The position numbers and the translations under genes were made by a program. Below, piece after piece: positions 21,784 to 31,622 of a stretch of DNA of 64,000 nucleotides (position 1 is the first letter of the stretch; each line of letters opens with the position of its first letter). Source of the DNA: Pictodentalium vernedei (taxonomy: Eukaryota > Mollusca > Scaphopoda > Dentaliida > Dentaliidae). The notes below the pieces were generated by a model that worked only from the letters and a program-made list of their open reading frames with translations, did no database searches and had not been told where the DNA came from. The stretch lies in contig CM062289.1 in assembly GCA_031216915.1 (NCBI GenBank), positions 57,354,577 to 57,418,576 of the forward strand, written 5' to 3'.

Positions 21784-21921
21784 ATTCTGTTAAAATTGAA
21801 TGCTAATCTTGGTAAATTTATTTGATTTGAAATAAATACTGTTTAAACAGAGCTGGTTCCATCTCAGGGACAAGATTAGTACCAGTTTTGGTTCTAAAGA
21901 GAACCTATATTTTTTGCAGTG
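21784..21921 (-). repeat. Right terminal inverted repeat
   Basis: It is the inverted copy of 16160-16297, ending CTATATTTTTTGCAGTG before TA. It contains TACCAGTTTTGGTTC, one base off the 16-bp palindromic word of the left TIR. Confidence 0.9.
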
Positions 21922-21923
21922 TA

Positions 21924-22669
21924 GAACGCGTTCGAAATAAACGGAGGGACGATGCTATTTTTAAATACAAAGAGTGCTAATGGTCATCCATCGTGAGGGA
22001 CGTGCCGAATTTGATTCCAAGAATCTTCAGACTGTCCACACACGATATACCAAAGGAATGATCCTCACGAGTACGCCATTTACCAAAAAAGAAACCTTTA
22101 GTTTTTGTCATATTTAATTTTGAGCCTGAGGCTCTACCAAAGCGATTACATAAGTGAAATAATCGCTTCATAGAACTATCTGACGTTAAAATACAAGTAC
22201 TATCATCGGCGTATAATGATATTGTAGCCACATCAGAGGTACCTGGAATGGACAAACCCTTTACTTCAGGATCTTTCCTTACCTGAATGGCAAAGGGCTC
22301 GAGCACATTATGTACAACAAGGGAGATAAACTGTAGCCCTGACGGACCGCTCTGGTGACAGGAAATGGTTCGGAAGGTGAACCATTCACAATAACACTAG
22401 ACGAAATGTCCTGGTATAACAGTTGAACCCATTGTATAAATTGATCGCCAAAACCGAATACTTTTAGAGATTGAAACAAATATTCATGACTTACTCGGTC
22501 AAACGCCTTGGCCTGATCTTGACTAATGAAAGAACAGGACAAATACTTTCGCTCGACATGGTCAAAAATATTACGAACAAATGTACATTATCAAGTATTG
22601 AGCATCCAGGAACTCCACACGTCTGATCAGGGTGAATAATAGAGCCTATCACCCCTCTCAACCGATTCG
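21924..22669 (-). pseudogene. RT core of the old LINE (right piece)
   Basis: Minus-strand frames at 22491-22724, 22279-22542 and 21977-22306 give, in order, IGSIIHPDQTCGVPG, DQAKAFDRVSHEYLF, AVRQGYSLSPLL, SLYADDSTCILTS and LKILGIKFG. These are RT palm motifs, with frameshifts between them. Left of 21924 the ORF continues at 16157 on the far side of the inserted unit. The 5' truncation point is 22669. Confidence 0.8.
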
Positions 22670-23462
22670 TGGTATTCTTGCACCCAACCAAACTCGTGCG
22701 ATAAACATTAACCCATTCAAACACTTGTGCAGCTCTATGTATCGCTTAATGTTGAACAGGCACAGCAGTGGTGTTATAATGTTTCTGAATTTACCATTGA
22801 AATGGTTTTTTAGTAAAACAGAATAGTGAACAAAAGGTTTATTTGTTACTGGCGAGAAAGTTACTCCGATCCTATATAATCCTAATTTGCTTCCCCGTGT
22901 GGTCTTCTAATATTCTGTCGAAAATCAATGGAGTGCTTTAATAAGTTAGATACAAACTTTAATTGACTTTATCGAATGACCTTCCAGTTTCCTTTCAAAC
23001 ATACAATTTTTGTGGCCGTGAAATGTTTTCAGATGTTGTTTCCACTTTGCTTTTTACAAATGATACAGCTTGAAAAGACTTATTAAGATGTATGTTTTAA
23101 AAGGTTTCGAACCGTTCTTTATAGAATATCATTTTTCATTGTTCGAACTCTTCTCATAATTTACATGTAATACCTGCCTGTTATTTTGTTAACTCGGTGA
23201 CGGTAGTTTCCGATCATATTTAAGAACACATGACTGCAGTATCTATGTAAAATATTATTTCCATTTTCGGTTGCAGTATCGACTGCCATAAAATCTTAAG
23301 GTCATGACTACAAGAGGCTAAATATGTTCATATATTTCAGAAGTACCAGTGTGAACTGTAATTACAAGTAGACTGATCAGAATATATGAACTGGGTAAGA
23401 CTGGGAAAGCAAAAACAAATCCCCTTAAATGGACGCCATGAGACTCATCCACATGGTTAAAA
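22670..23462 (-). repeat. Repeat E, copy 1, right fragment
   Basis: It begins with the target duplication TGGTATTCTT and runs through CTCGTGCGATAAACATTAAC, CGAACTCTTCTCATAATTTA, CAGGCAGGTATTA (complement) and CTTAAGGTCATGAC to CCCCTTAAATGGACGCCATG. It is the reverse complement of about 51466-52835. Together with 14355-14797 it forms one copy opened by the LINE. Confidence 0.8.
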
Positions 23463-23464
23463 GA

Positions 23465-23790
23465 AGTATGTCAGTTTCTTTTTCAACCAAAATAAATGTT
23501 CAGTCATTTTTGGTGTTGTAACCATCACCTTAATGCGATTATTTGATCCGTGATAGGTTTCCATGCTTTTAACTGGTTAACCGAGCCTGAATTTTACGAG
23601 TATTTTTATTGTGATTAAAGTCCAGTACCGGTATCTCCGTTTGTTTCACCTTTGCTGTTATCTAAAAGAAAAACCGCCATGAACAATAAGTGTGCATTAT
23701 TTTTTTTTAAGAATGATTGTGCATTCTTAAAAGAATTATAGGGCATTCTCTAAAATAATGCACAGGTATTGTGCCCTTACAAACATTCAA
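23465..23790. other. No feature recognised
   Basis: AT-rich, with weak self-similar GTGCATTCT words near 23690-23765. Confidence 0.45.
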
Positions 23791-24032
23791 CCTAGGACAA
23801 TACTATAAAACCTTTACAACTGTATTTTCTAGAACTGTACATGTATTTCTGCCTATTAATGTAACCGACTAAATGAACCATTAGCTCTCTAAAGGATATG
23901 GCAATTTGCCAATTGACAAATTGCCACATCTTTGAAAATACTAATGGTTCATTTCAACGCACTTAAAGTTATACCTAGAAAATACAATTCTAGAAAATAT
24001 AATTGTAATAGTTCTACAGTATTGGCTCCTGG
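23791..24032 (+). mobile_element. Hairpin MITE, first of a head-to-tail pair
   Basis: It starts CCTAGGACAATACTATAAAA and ends TACAGTATTGGCTCCTGG, an inverted pair. The centre is a hairpin, GGCAATTTGCCAATTGACAA with complement, flanked by AATGAACCATTAG. It is immediately followed by a second copy. Confidence 0.75.
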
Positions 24033-24266
24033 GGCCAATAGTATAAAACTTTTACAGTTGTATTTTCTAGAATTGTATTTTCAGATTATGGCTTTAAATG
24101 GGTTGAAATGAACCATTAGCATTTTGAAAGATGTGGCAATTTGCCAGTTGGCAAATTGCCACATCTTTTAAAATGCTAATGATTCATTTTAATCAGTTAT
24201 TTTAATAGGTAGAAAATACAATTCTAGAAAATATAATTGTAATAGTTCTACAGTATTAGCTCCTGG
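24033..24266 (+). mobile_element. Hairpin MITE, second of a head-to-tail pair
   Basis: It has the same organisation as 23791-24032: GGCCAATAGTATAAAAC at the start, the hairpin GATGTGGCAATTTGCCAGTT, and CAGTATTAGCTCCTGG at the end. The inner hairpin arms match each other better than those of the first copy. The two copies share one junction, as expected for one landing in the end of the other or for a tandem duplication. Confidence 0.75.
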
Positions 24267-24269
24267 TCT

Positions 24270-25565
24270 AACTGACATTCTCAGGGCCGTCGAGAGGGGG
24301 GGGGCCGAGGTAGTAAACCCGGGGCCCGGTGGTCCGGGGGGGGGCGAAGACGAAGCCGCGCCACCCGAGACAGCTAGTTTGCGAGCTTTTTTCAATGCCC
24401 AGTGTGTGTGAATCGACAGGCGGGCCGCGGGCCCCCGAATGCACTAGTAAGCATGTATACCTTTCAAGAACTGTCTAGGTTATTAGATATATCGTGGGTC
24501 GATCCGCCCACAGTATGCTGTTCTGTAATTCGATTATATAGACCTTCCGCTTCGATATTCCTGGTCAGTTCTGAGAACTGATATTTTCATGGGTCCTTGG
24601 TAAGTTGGGTTTGAAACAAGGGGACCCCGGTGGTACCATCTAATTAATTGATCCCCCCCCCCCCCCGCCCGTGCTCGTATTTTCTCTCGGCGGCACTGGA
24701 CATTCTACCACGAGTTTCCCCTGAAACATCCATGCACAGCGCGTTATTGTCCTCGACGAGTTATCGATAATTCTGCGATCAAAAACTTCAACCTGTATTC
24801 TCCTCTTGTGATGGAATAATTTAATTTCTTTTCGAATTAAAGCACAAATGTATTGTAAAGTGGATTTTAAATCAGATAGTACAGGGAACTCAAGGGGTTC
24901 GACCTGATAATGGTAGAGAGTGATCAGCCTCGATTATAGTCCGTTGTCCATTGAGTGTCAATGCCCTATACTATAATTTGAGTTGTTGTGTTTGTCGTGA
25001 GTGACGTGCCCTGTCTCCTCAACCTCTACGGGACAGATTGACTTCAAACTCGGCAAGCGCATGTATTTCTATCCGATATAACTGAATAGATATGTCCGGT
25101 GGCAATATTTTGAGGAGGCAAAAATAGGCAATACGCCAGTATATTAGCTCAATGAATTTTGACGTCCTAAAGTAAATCGACTTGTATACTATAAAATACA
25201 CTGAAATAGGCGAGTCTTGTTTTTGTGAGATTTTGTGATCACTCCATCATATCACTTCTCCGTTTTCTCGGCTTATTACCGTTTCATATTTTCAATATAT
25301 TAATAAATATTAATAAATGGTAATTAGTGCTTCATGACACCTTCATTTAATTTGATTGGTCAATTTCAAAAGAACGCTTTCTGATTTGTTATCACCGAAA
25401 AAATCTGCGTCAAATTTATGCGGTTATGAAGGTATAACTGCGTGCAGCTGTGCACGTTACAGTCAAATGCATGGCGTTCAAGTTGAAATTGCATTCTTCT
25501 TTTTTACCCAAAATACGTGTTTTTGGCAACTTTGGTGTCATATGATAAACAAAATATGAAATTAT
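24270..25565. other. No gene recognised; GC-rich patch at the left
   Basis: 24285-24450 is unusually GC-rich (GGGGGCCG, GGCCCGGTGG, CCGCGGGCCC), and a C/G run lies at about 24650-24667. The rest is AT-rich. No coding signal is present. Confidence 0.5.
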
Positions 25566-25568
25566 TCG

Positions 25569-25687
25569 TGTTTTAGTCACACGATATTTATGAATTTCGT
25601 CCACGAATTTCCAGTTTTGCCGAGCCTGAGGATCGACAAAACGGAAAATTCTTAGACTCGTTTCATAAATGTCGTATGACCAAAACA
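25569..25687. repeat. Hairpin (119 bp), imperfect
   Basis: Arms GTTTTAGTCACACGATATTT and AAATGTCGTATGACCAAAAC pair. The inner parts CAGTTTTGCCGA / TCGACAAAACGG also pair around CCTGAGG. No second copy was seen. Confidence 0.7.
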
Positions 25688-25946
25688 CTCATTACATATC
25701 CTCTATGTGTGTATACATCTTTGCTGCTGCTTCCATCTAGTTATGTGTTTATTGTGTTGTCTACTCATGGAGTATCCAATTTTGATTTGAGCAACCTTCA
25801 TGCTTTCTGTGTTGAATGGGTTCAATATCATGTTTGCATTCATCGATATGATAGAACACAACAATGGTAGAACACTGATTCAGGAATCAATAAACCCTAC
25901 GAGGTTCGTCGTTTCCTCCACTAGAGTTGTGTTCTGTATACATAGA

Positions 25947-26104
25947 CAAAACTACATGTATGTTTCAATGAGTCGTTTTGTATTCAATTCGTCAGATGTG
26001 CGTAGGAAGAAAACGTCGAGACCGAAGGTCGAGACGTTTTCTTTCTACGCACATCTGACGAATTGAATACAAAACGACTCATTGAAACATACATGTGGTT
26101 TTGT
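25947..26104. repeat. Long near-perfect hairpin (~158 bp)
   Basis: Arms ACATGTATGTTTCAATGAGT ... GCGTAGGAAGAAAACGTC and their complement meet at a CGAGACCGAAGGTCGAGACG core. Pairing is close to perfect over more than 65 bp per arm. It is a single copy in this window. Confidence 0.8.
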
Positions 26105-26222
26105 ATTTATTACATGACCCAAGCACCTACTGACCTAATTTTCTTTTCTATCAACGGTGGTAAACACCATGCACTTTATGCAGTCGCATTGCATAAAAAA
26201 GTCCCGGTTGGAACAGGTTGGT

Positions 26223-26248
26223 GTGCAATACGGAATTCCGTATTGCAC
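26223..26248. repeat. Perfect 26-bp palindrome
   Basis: GTGCAATACGGAA/TTCCGTATTGCAC centres on GAATTC. Flanking words CATTGCATAAAA and TATTGCATAAAA repeat in direct orientation on either side, and TGCAGTC / GACTGCA pair further out. Confidence 0.65.
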
Positions 26249-26299
26249 AGCCGTATTGCACGCCGTATTGCATAAAAGAGACTGCATGGGCATGTAATA

Positions 26300-27030
26300 A
26301 ATTCTAAGATTAAACCTGAATAAAGTGAACAAAGCTTAGATCTTTGAAGAAAAAGATCACCTTCTATTTATTTTCGTTTTGTGTTGAAACATTTTATTAT
26401 AGCTTCAGTCAAATGAATAACACCAATCATCTGTGGTCTTAAGTGCCAATTTAACACGAAGGCCGAATTCCACCAGTGGGTTTTGTAGGAGATATCTCAA
26501 TGTCTGTATTATGTCGAGCTGAAGACGCACTACAATAGTGGTATAACTTAAGACACACTTTCTCCTGCACAGTTTATTGTTCTGTTCTATTATTTTCCTC
26601 CATCTTGGTAGGATATCGGAGAAATGTTTTTGCGGCACGTTTAACAATTATTATACATGTATGTTATGTAGGCCAACGGAAAGAAAACAAATTCATTTTT
26701 ATATTCTAACTCAATGGTATTATCCAATCATAGCTGAAGATTTCTCGTGTATCGACAGAAAGGTGATTTTTACATTTTCACTTACAGCTTCGTGGCAAAT
26801 CAAAGAGGGAATGATAGCCTCCACCTCTTTCGGTCCAAGAAGCAAATAACTGCTTCTATTTTATGAACTTAATTTCACATAATAGCATTTGCTATGTCAT
26901 AATGTTTCGTTTTTATTCAGAGAATGTCGGGGTATGGCTTGCCAAGAAATCTGGTACACTATATAAGCAAGTAGAATTATTTAACTATCATACTGCATGC
27001 AACGCACACAGAAATTTTAAGCCATTTTTA
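26300..27030. other. No feature recognised
   Basis: Short frames on both strands without domain signal. Confidence 0.5.
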
Positions 27031-27035
27031 TCGTA

Positions 27036-27104
27036 TCATCCCCTGAGTTCCAATGTGTTCTATGTGCCTACTGGCACATAGAACACATTGGAACCCAGGG
27101 GACG
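27036..27104. repeat. Hairpin family D, copy 2
   Basis: CCCCTGAGTTCCAATGTGTT pairs with AACACATTGGAACCCAGGGG around the core TGTGCCTACTGGCACA. It sits directly at the left break of repeat E copy 2. Confidence 0.8.
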
Positions 27105-27109
27105 ATATA

Positions 27110-27580
27110 GTCATCACCTTAAGATTTTATGACAGTCGATTTTGCAGCCGAAAATGGAAAGAATATTTTACGTAGATACTGCAGCCATGTGTTCTTGAAT
27201 ACGACCGGACGTTTAGTCGCTACCGTCACTGCGTTAACAAAATAACAGGCAGGTATTAAATTTAAATTATGAGAAGAGTTCGAACAACGAAAAAAGGTAT
27301 CCTATAAGCCTTATCTTTATAAGATTTTCAAGCTGTATGATTTGTATAGAGCAAAGTGGAGACAATATCTCAAAATTTTCATTTGAAGGCTTCTAAAGTT
27401 GTTCGTTTGAAAGGAAACTGGGGGAAAATTCGATAAAGTTAACTGAAGACTGTGTCTAACTAATGCACTCCATTGATTTGCGTAGAAATATTAGCAGACC
27501 ATGCGGGGAGCTAATTTAGGATTATAAAGACCAAGAGTAACTTTCTCGCAAGTAACAAATAAACTTCAGTACGTAACAGT
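27110..27580 (+). repeat. Repeat E, copy 2 (partial)
   Basis: It contains CACCTTAAGATTTTATGACA, CAGCCGAAAATGGAAAGAAT, ATAACAGGCAGGTATTA, GAGAAGAGTTCGAACAA and ACTCCATTGATTTGCGTAG, in the same order as 51950-52640. It lacks both outer parts of the longer copies. Confidence 0.8.
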
Positions 27581-27589
27581 CTTTGACGT

Positions 27590-28010
27590 GTTGTGATCAC
27601 CTGTTTGGACTATTGTGAGGTAATACTAGAAATTGTAGAGTTTCACTCCATGAATGAACCACTGACACCATGATAATGTCCCAAAACACTGTGATAAACA
27701 ACAGTTTGCCATGGTGTTTTGGATCACCATGATTATTATTGTAATTGGTAATTAGGTTTTTCAGTCAATATAACATATTTAAAATTTGACTTTTTTCCGG
27801 ATTATAAGCTCCCCCAATTAGCAGGAGTCTTGATCCACTATTTCATCTGCCGTCATCACTAACTTGACCAGTTATTTACTCATAAAGTAATTTCTTGTCA
27901 CCCTACAGATGCAGTGGCTTCCATGCGACATAAGGTACGAGATGGTTTTAATATCGTTAGTTTTTTCCTGCGTTGTCGTTAAAGGTGATCCGGGATTATA
28001 TTTACGAGGA
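27590..28010. other. No feature recognised
   Basis: Unremarkable AT-rich DNA. A weak inverted pair CCATGATAATGTCCCAAAAC / GTTTTGGATCACCATG lies at 27668-27732. Confidence 0.45.
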
Positions 28011-28017
28011 ATACAGA

Positions 28018-28176
28018 TTATCATGATTATGTGCATGTCCTGTGATTTGTATCAGATTCGAGGTGGTGTCCAGAATGGGATCTCAACGAGCCGGCTTTGC
28101 CGGCGAGTTGTGATCCCATTTTGGACACCACCGAGAATCTGATGCAAATCACAGGACATGCACATTATCATGATAA
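28018..28176. repeat. Hairpin family H, copy 1
   Basis: Arms TTATCATGATTATGTGCATG through ATCAGATTCGAGGTGGTGTC pair with the right arm around a GAGCCGGCTTTGCCGGC core. A second copy lies at 34820-34967. Similarity extends right of the hairpin (TTTATCTAAC), so the full element is slightly larger. Confidence 0.8.
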
Positions 28177-28179
28177 TTA

Positions 28180-29170
28180 ATTTATCTAACTAACAATTTT
28201 GTCACATAAACAGATTAAATCTTAAATTATTAGTACAGTTTGGGGACATAATGTTGGGCGAGAAAAAGTTTAAAAAAAAACATCTTTTATGGAACTATAT
28301 TGTTGTGCACTCTAACAAACAATGAGTTACGCGGTCACCGCAATTTTCAAAGTTGTGTTGTCAAATTATTCAATCTCAGTGTCACTTCCCATGATGATCC
28401 GCTTGAATTTACGAGTGTGCGACGTGAGCACATCCCTGGGAATCGGGTAGGCGTAATATTGAATTGTGCAGCTTCTATTTTTTGTCGGGGGGGGGGGGGG
28501 GGAGTGGGTCATTGGCTAATAATAGTTCTGTCGTCCGAATTTGCTCAACATGTTCTCAAAAAATATATCCATACAGTTTTCCAGACTGTTCCAGGGCATA
28601 TTTTGACTTCCTTCTTCTCTACTCAGACTGAATCGAGTATCTGATCTCACCTAGACATGACTCTTCTATCTGTCTACTCCTTTATTCACAATGAGCATGC
28701 GTATGTTAGACACCGTGTCCGTGCACACTAGCACAACTAAGAAAATGGCCTTGGTTTTGCAATTTGTAGTTTCAGGGTGGGTAAGAGCTGGACTGGGTTT
28801 TCTTGAGTTTCTTCCGATTCCTCCAACAGGTGACCACAGAGGTTGTGGTAATTAACCTCTTTACTGTCTGAAACACATACACAGAACTATCACTAAGAAA
28901 TACAGGGCATTTATTATCGTGATGGTTCAAATATTTTAAACGAGATCTGACAGAATACACCCTGAAGAAGTGATCAATAAAACAATTCACCATTTCAAAA
29001 TCTTCTTAAAAGTTTGGCTTAATAGTTTTTTTTTCTCTTGCTAAAGGATTTGTCTCTTGATTGGAAGAATAGTATAACGATGACGTACACCTGTCAATAA
29101 CTTTGTAAGAACTGACACAACAAACACGACATAACTTTTTTAACTTCTGATCAAATGATAGCGCCACATT
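28180..29170. other. No gene recognised; poly-G run
   Basis: A G run lies at about 28487-28502. An open frame at 28300-28644 crosses that run and has no domain signal. Confidence 0.5.
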
Positions 29171-29174
29171 ATTA

Positions 29175-29311
29175 GTTATCCTTGTGTTTTCCAGGGTGTA
29201 TGGGAATTTACACCGGTTCGGGAACTCATACACCCTGAGGCGAAGCCGAAGGGAGTATGAGTTCCCAGACCGGTGTAAACTCCCATACACTCTGAAAAAC
29301 ACAAGGATAAC
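29175..29311. repeat. Long hairpin (137 bp)
   Basis: Arms GTTATCCTTGTGTTTTCCAG ... TACACCGGTTCGGGAACTCA pair with the complement around GGCGAAGCCGAAGG. It is a single copy here, with high pairing. Confidence 0.8.
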
Positions 29312-29422
29312 GAATTTATTGCCAAGAATGTTGGTGTACTTAATACTTTAACCTACATTGTTGGCAAAAACTGATAGAAAATATGAACTTTATATGTTTC
29401 TTAATAAAACCAGACAAATATT

Positions 29423-29465
29423 GATGTCATTGGAACTGGCTCAATGAGCCAGTTCCAATGACATC
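29423..29465. repeat. Perfect 21-bp inverted repeat, 1-nt loop
   Basis: GATGTCATTGGAACTGGCTC and its exact complement lie back to back. It may be the smallest member of the hairpin class seen throughout the window. Confidence 0.7.
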
Positions 29466-29586
29466 CATATCTGTAATATTTTATTGCACATAAATATTAA
29501 ATTTCCTGTATTTTTATTTTTGTTCTAACATAACCGAGCAGAAGGTATGAATTAATAATTAAAAATGGTTACTTTTTTAGCCATAT

Positions 29587-29763
29587 AGCCTGCTATTGTA
29601 TTCTTGTTTTTACACCGTGGTTAAGCACGATGTAAAAAAAGCTACTGTGGATTGCAAGTTACACCGTACCTCTCAAGCCTGCTATTGTATTCTTGTTTTT
29701 ACACCGTGGTTAACCACGATGAAAAAAACATTACTGTGGATTGTAAGTTACACCGTACCTCTC
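29587..29763 (+). repeat. Tandem duplication, two ~89-bp units
   Basis: Both units read GCCTGCTATTGTATTCTTGT, TTACACCGTGGTTAA(G/C)CACG, ACTGTGGATTG and AGTTACACCGTACCTCTCA. Few differences separate them, so the duplication is fairly recent. Confidence 0.8.
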
Positions 29764-29769
29764 AGCCAA

Positions 29770-30540
29770 TCAAAACACAGTATTTTGTTCCATTTGGAAA
29801 TAATAGCAGTTATCCCGGAGGTGATGCCAGGACATCCCCGACGTGGGGCTATGATTCCCGACAGGGGAAGTTAGAGAGTCCTAGGATCCACTCCGACAAC
29901 GATTCGGCGCGGTATGAGAAATTTTTGTTTTAATATCCGTGACTCTAGAGGCTTTGGGAGAGTGAACACGAAGAGCAAGAAAAGAAAGAAAAAAAACAAT
30001 ACCCGGCTTGACGAACTGGGGTATAAAAAACAGATGCAATGGCAATTCGCCATGACAACTGTTTTTGCATAACCAGAAATCTGCTCGGCCGGTGGGCGCA
30101 TGTGCGTTCTAATGTAATGAATCAGCGATATTTTAACACTGACACCTATGGAGATTTTTAAAAACGTTTGTGTCAGGAATCCTTTGTTTCCTTTGATGAA
30201 ATCCATCCATCCCGCATCTGGTCAGAAAATTTAACATTTCTTCTTTCATTACGTGTGATTATTTTATTGGTCAGATATACAATTTTTTCTTTCATTTTAA
30301 TTTGAAAATTATAACTTATTAAGTGAACTGTGTATATTGATCGTCTGTAAAACTTAGGAAAATATACGACCCCAGTTACCTTTAAAACAGTTTTAAAGCG
30401 TTATAAAATTTATTTTTGTATCATCCCACATCGGGCAGGAAACTACTAACATTGAATATAATATATATGAATCTTAATTTAGAGAAGTCATTTTTGCGTT
30501 CTGTTCTTTTCTTTATTCAATTGTCGCAATTAGCAATTAA
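29770..30540. other. No feature recognised
   Basis: No gene or clear repeat was seen. A minus-strand frame at 29871-30206 lacks any domain signal. Confidence 0.45.
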
Positions 30541-30556
30541 CAGTTTTGGACGGACG

Positions 30557-30712
30557 AATCAATGGTTTCGCGTGCCGAAGGCGCACAGGGTCGGTTTCGG
30601 ACGAGCCCCTTTCGACCCTATTTCGGCCCGTTGGAACGGTTGAGGACGAGCCCCTTTCTACCCCTTTTCGGCGCGTAGGGACGGTTTGGGATGAGCCCCT
30701 TTCGACCCTACT
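30557..30712 (+). repeat. GC-rich tandem repeat, about three ~55-bp units
   Basis: Each unit carries GACGAGCCCCTTTC(G/T)ACCC (last copy GATGAGCCCC) and a GG(A/T)ACGGTT(T/G) word. A related single unit lies at 41724-41795 (AAGCCCCTTTCGACCCT), linking this locus with the retroelement-rich region there. Confidence 0.65.
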
Positions 30713-30719
30713 TTGATGT

Positions 30720-31280
30720 TTTAGATTTTTGAAATTATTCGCAAATCGCCATCATGACGGGCTGCAGCAGACGAGGAAAAGTTGTGGGAGCAGTCTTGTG
30801 ATGTTTTTTCATGCAAGTATAGTCTGCCACTTATCTTGTGTCGTCCAGGCCGTCCTCAGCAAGTATAGTCTGCCTCTGGCTGATCGTGATAAGGAAGAGC
30901 GGTTTCGGCTTTGGCGGATAGACAATCGTTAACGAACTCAAAAACGGTCCCTCTCAGCGCACCACCAAAAGACCCGAACTTCCCTGGTTCGGGGGCAGGC
31001 CTGCTTCTTAGCGGGAACAAGAGTGTGTCCTGGGGACGTGTACTCAAGGGATGGAGTGAAGGATTATAGGAAGTCCATATCGGTTATTACTAATACTTCC
31101 ATAACGGTTGGAAAAAGAGAGGGAGGGCATGTCATGTGTGTTTGATAAAGATTGTTGTGTTTCTTCATGGTCTAGTGGTGATCTGTGAGGCTTCAGGCAA
31201 TTGTAGTCTACCGCATTTGAGCCGTCCTGGGCAAATATAGCCCGCCTCGGGCTCTTCTGTTGGTCCCCTGTTTTCATGTG
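30720..31280. other. No gene; weak internal repeats
   Basis: GCAAGTATAGTCTGCC occurs twice (about 30813 and 30859), with related CAATTGTAGTCTACCG and CAAATATAGCCCGCC near 31200-31245. This suggests an old locally duplicated sequence. Confidence 0.45.
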
Positions 31281-31287
31281 GCATTGC

Positions 31288-31353
31288 GTCCTCTGAGTTC
31301 CAATGTGTTCTGTATGCCAGTAGGCACATAGAACACATTGGAACTCTGGGGAC
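31288..31353. repeat. Hairpin family D, copy 3
   Basis: CGTCCTCTGAGTTCCAATGT pairs with ACATTGGAACTCTGGGGACG around GCCAGTAGGC. It shares core and arms with 2812-2884 and 27036-27104. Confidence 0.8.
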
Positions 31354-31622
31354 GATTAGTCTTCGCGGTAGTGGTGTCTGTGGTTAAGTGGTTCCGCCAT
31401 GTCTTTAAGTGGGTGTGGTCTTATACTGCTGTCATGTCAGTGTCGATGTGTGCAGCGTCTGAAAGTAGAAAACAAGAATGAGTGGATGAGTCATTCCCCC
31501 CCCCCCCCCCTCGCATGGAGCTTCCCGAAGTGCTGACTAGTGGTGTCCCGGGGAGAAGAGGGGCGATGTTTGGAGAAAGCCTGCAAGAGGTTTTTATCCT
31601 TCATCCATGAATGATAGTTTAA

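Larger units (their letters stand above)
16160..21921 (+). mobile_element. 5.76-kb unit with ~138-bp terminal inverted repeats, TA TSD and a LINE inside
   Basis: The left end (16160-16297) and right end (21784-21921) are inverted copies that start CACTGCAAAAAATATAG. By eye they show about ten mismatches over about 138 bp. TA stands immediately outside each end (16158-16159 and 21922-21923). On both sides the older minus-strand LINE continues across the TA, so the unit inserted into that LINE. The interior is a LINE with two complete ORFs. TIRs with a TA duplication are the hallmark of Tc1/mariner-type DNA transposons and are not a LINE property. Either a LINE landed in a palindromic MITE near its centre, or the whole unit moves as one. 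The inner borders of both arms end at matching positions, and the right arm abuts the LINE's (TTA)n tail. Confidence 0.85.
14798..22669 (-). mobile_element. Old 5'-truncated LINE (Tx1/L1-type), interrupted by the unit at 16160-21921
   Basis: The 3' end is at the left: on the minus strand the element ends in a poly(A) run (plus-strand TTTTTTTT at 14796-14803) right after TGGTATTCTT. The same 10 bp flank the other end at 22670-22679, so this is a target-primed insertion. Its sequence outside the insert is about 2.1 kb and encodes the middle and end of a reverse transcriptase: RLRGVIGSIIHPDQTCGVPG, DQAKAFDRVSHEYLFQSL, RQGYSLSPLL, SLYADDSTCILTS, then LSFFGRVVLAN and a C-terminal domain with ILHNILPVAACMVWLRGSDK followed by CLLC. 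The 5' part, including any endonuclease, is missing. Frames shift and stops occur, so it is dead. The IHPDQT and YADD context fits the Tx1/L1 group, which is recollection rather than a search result. Confidence 0.8.
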
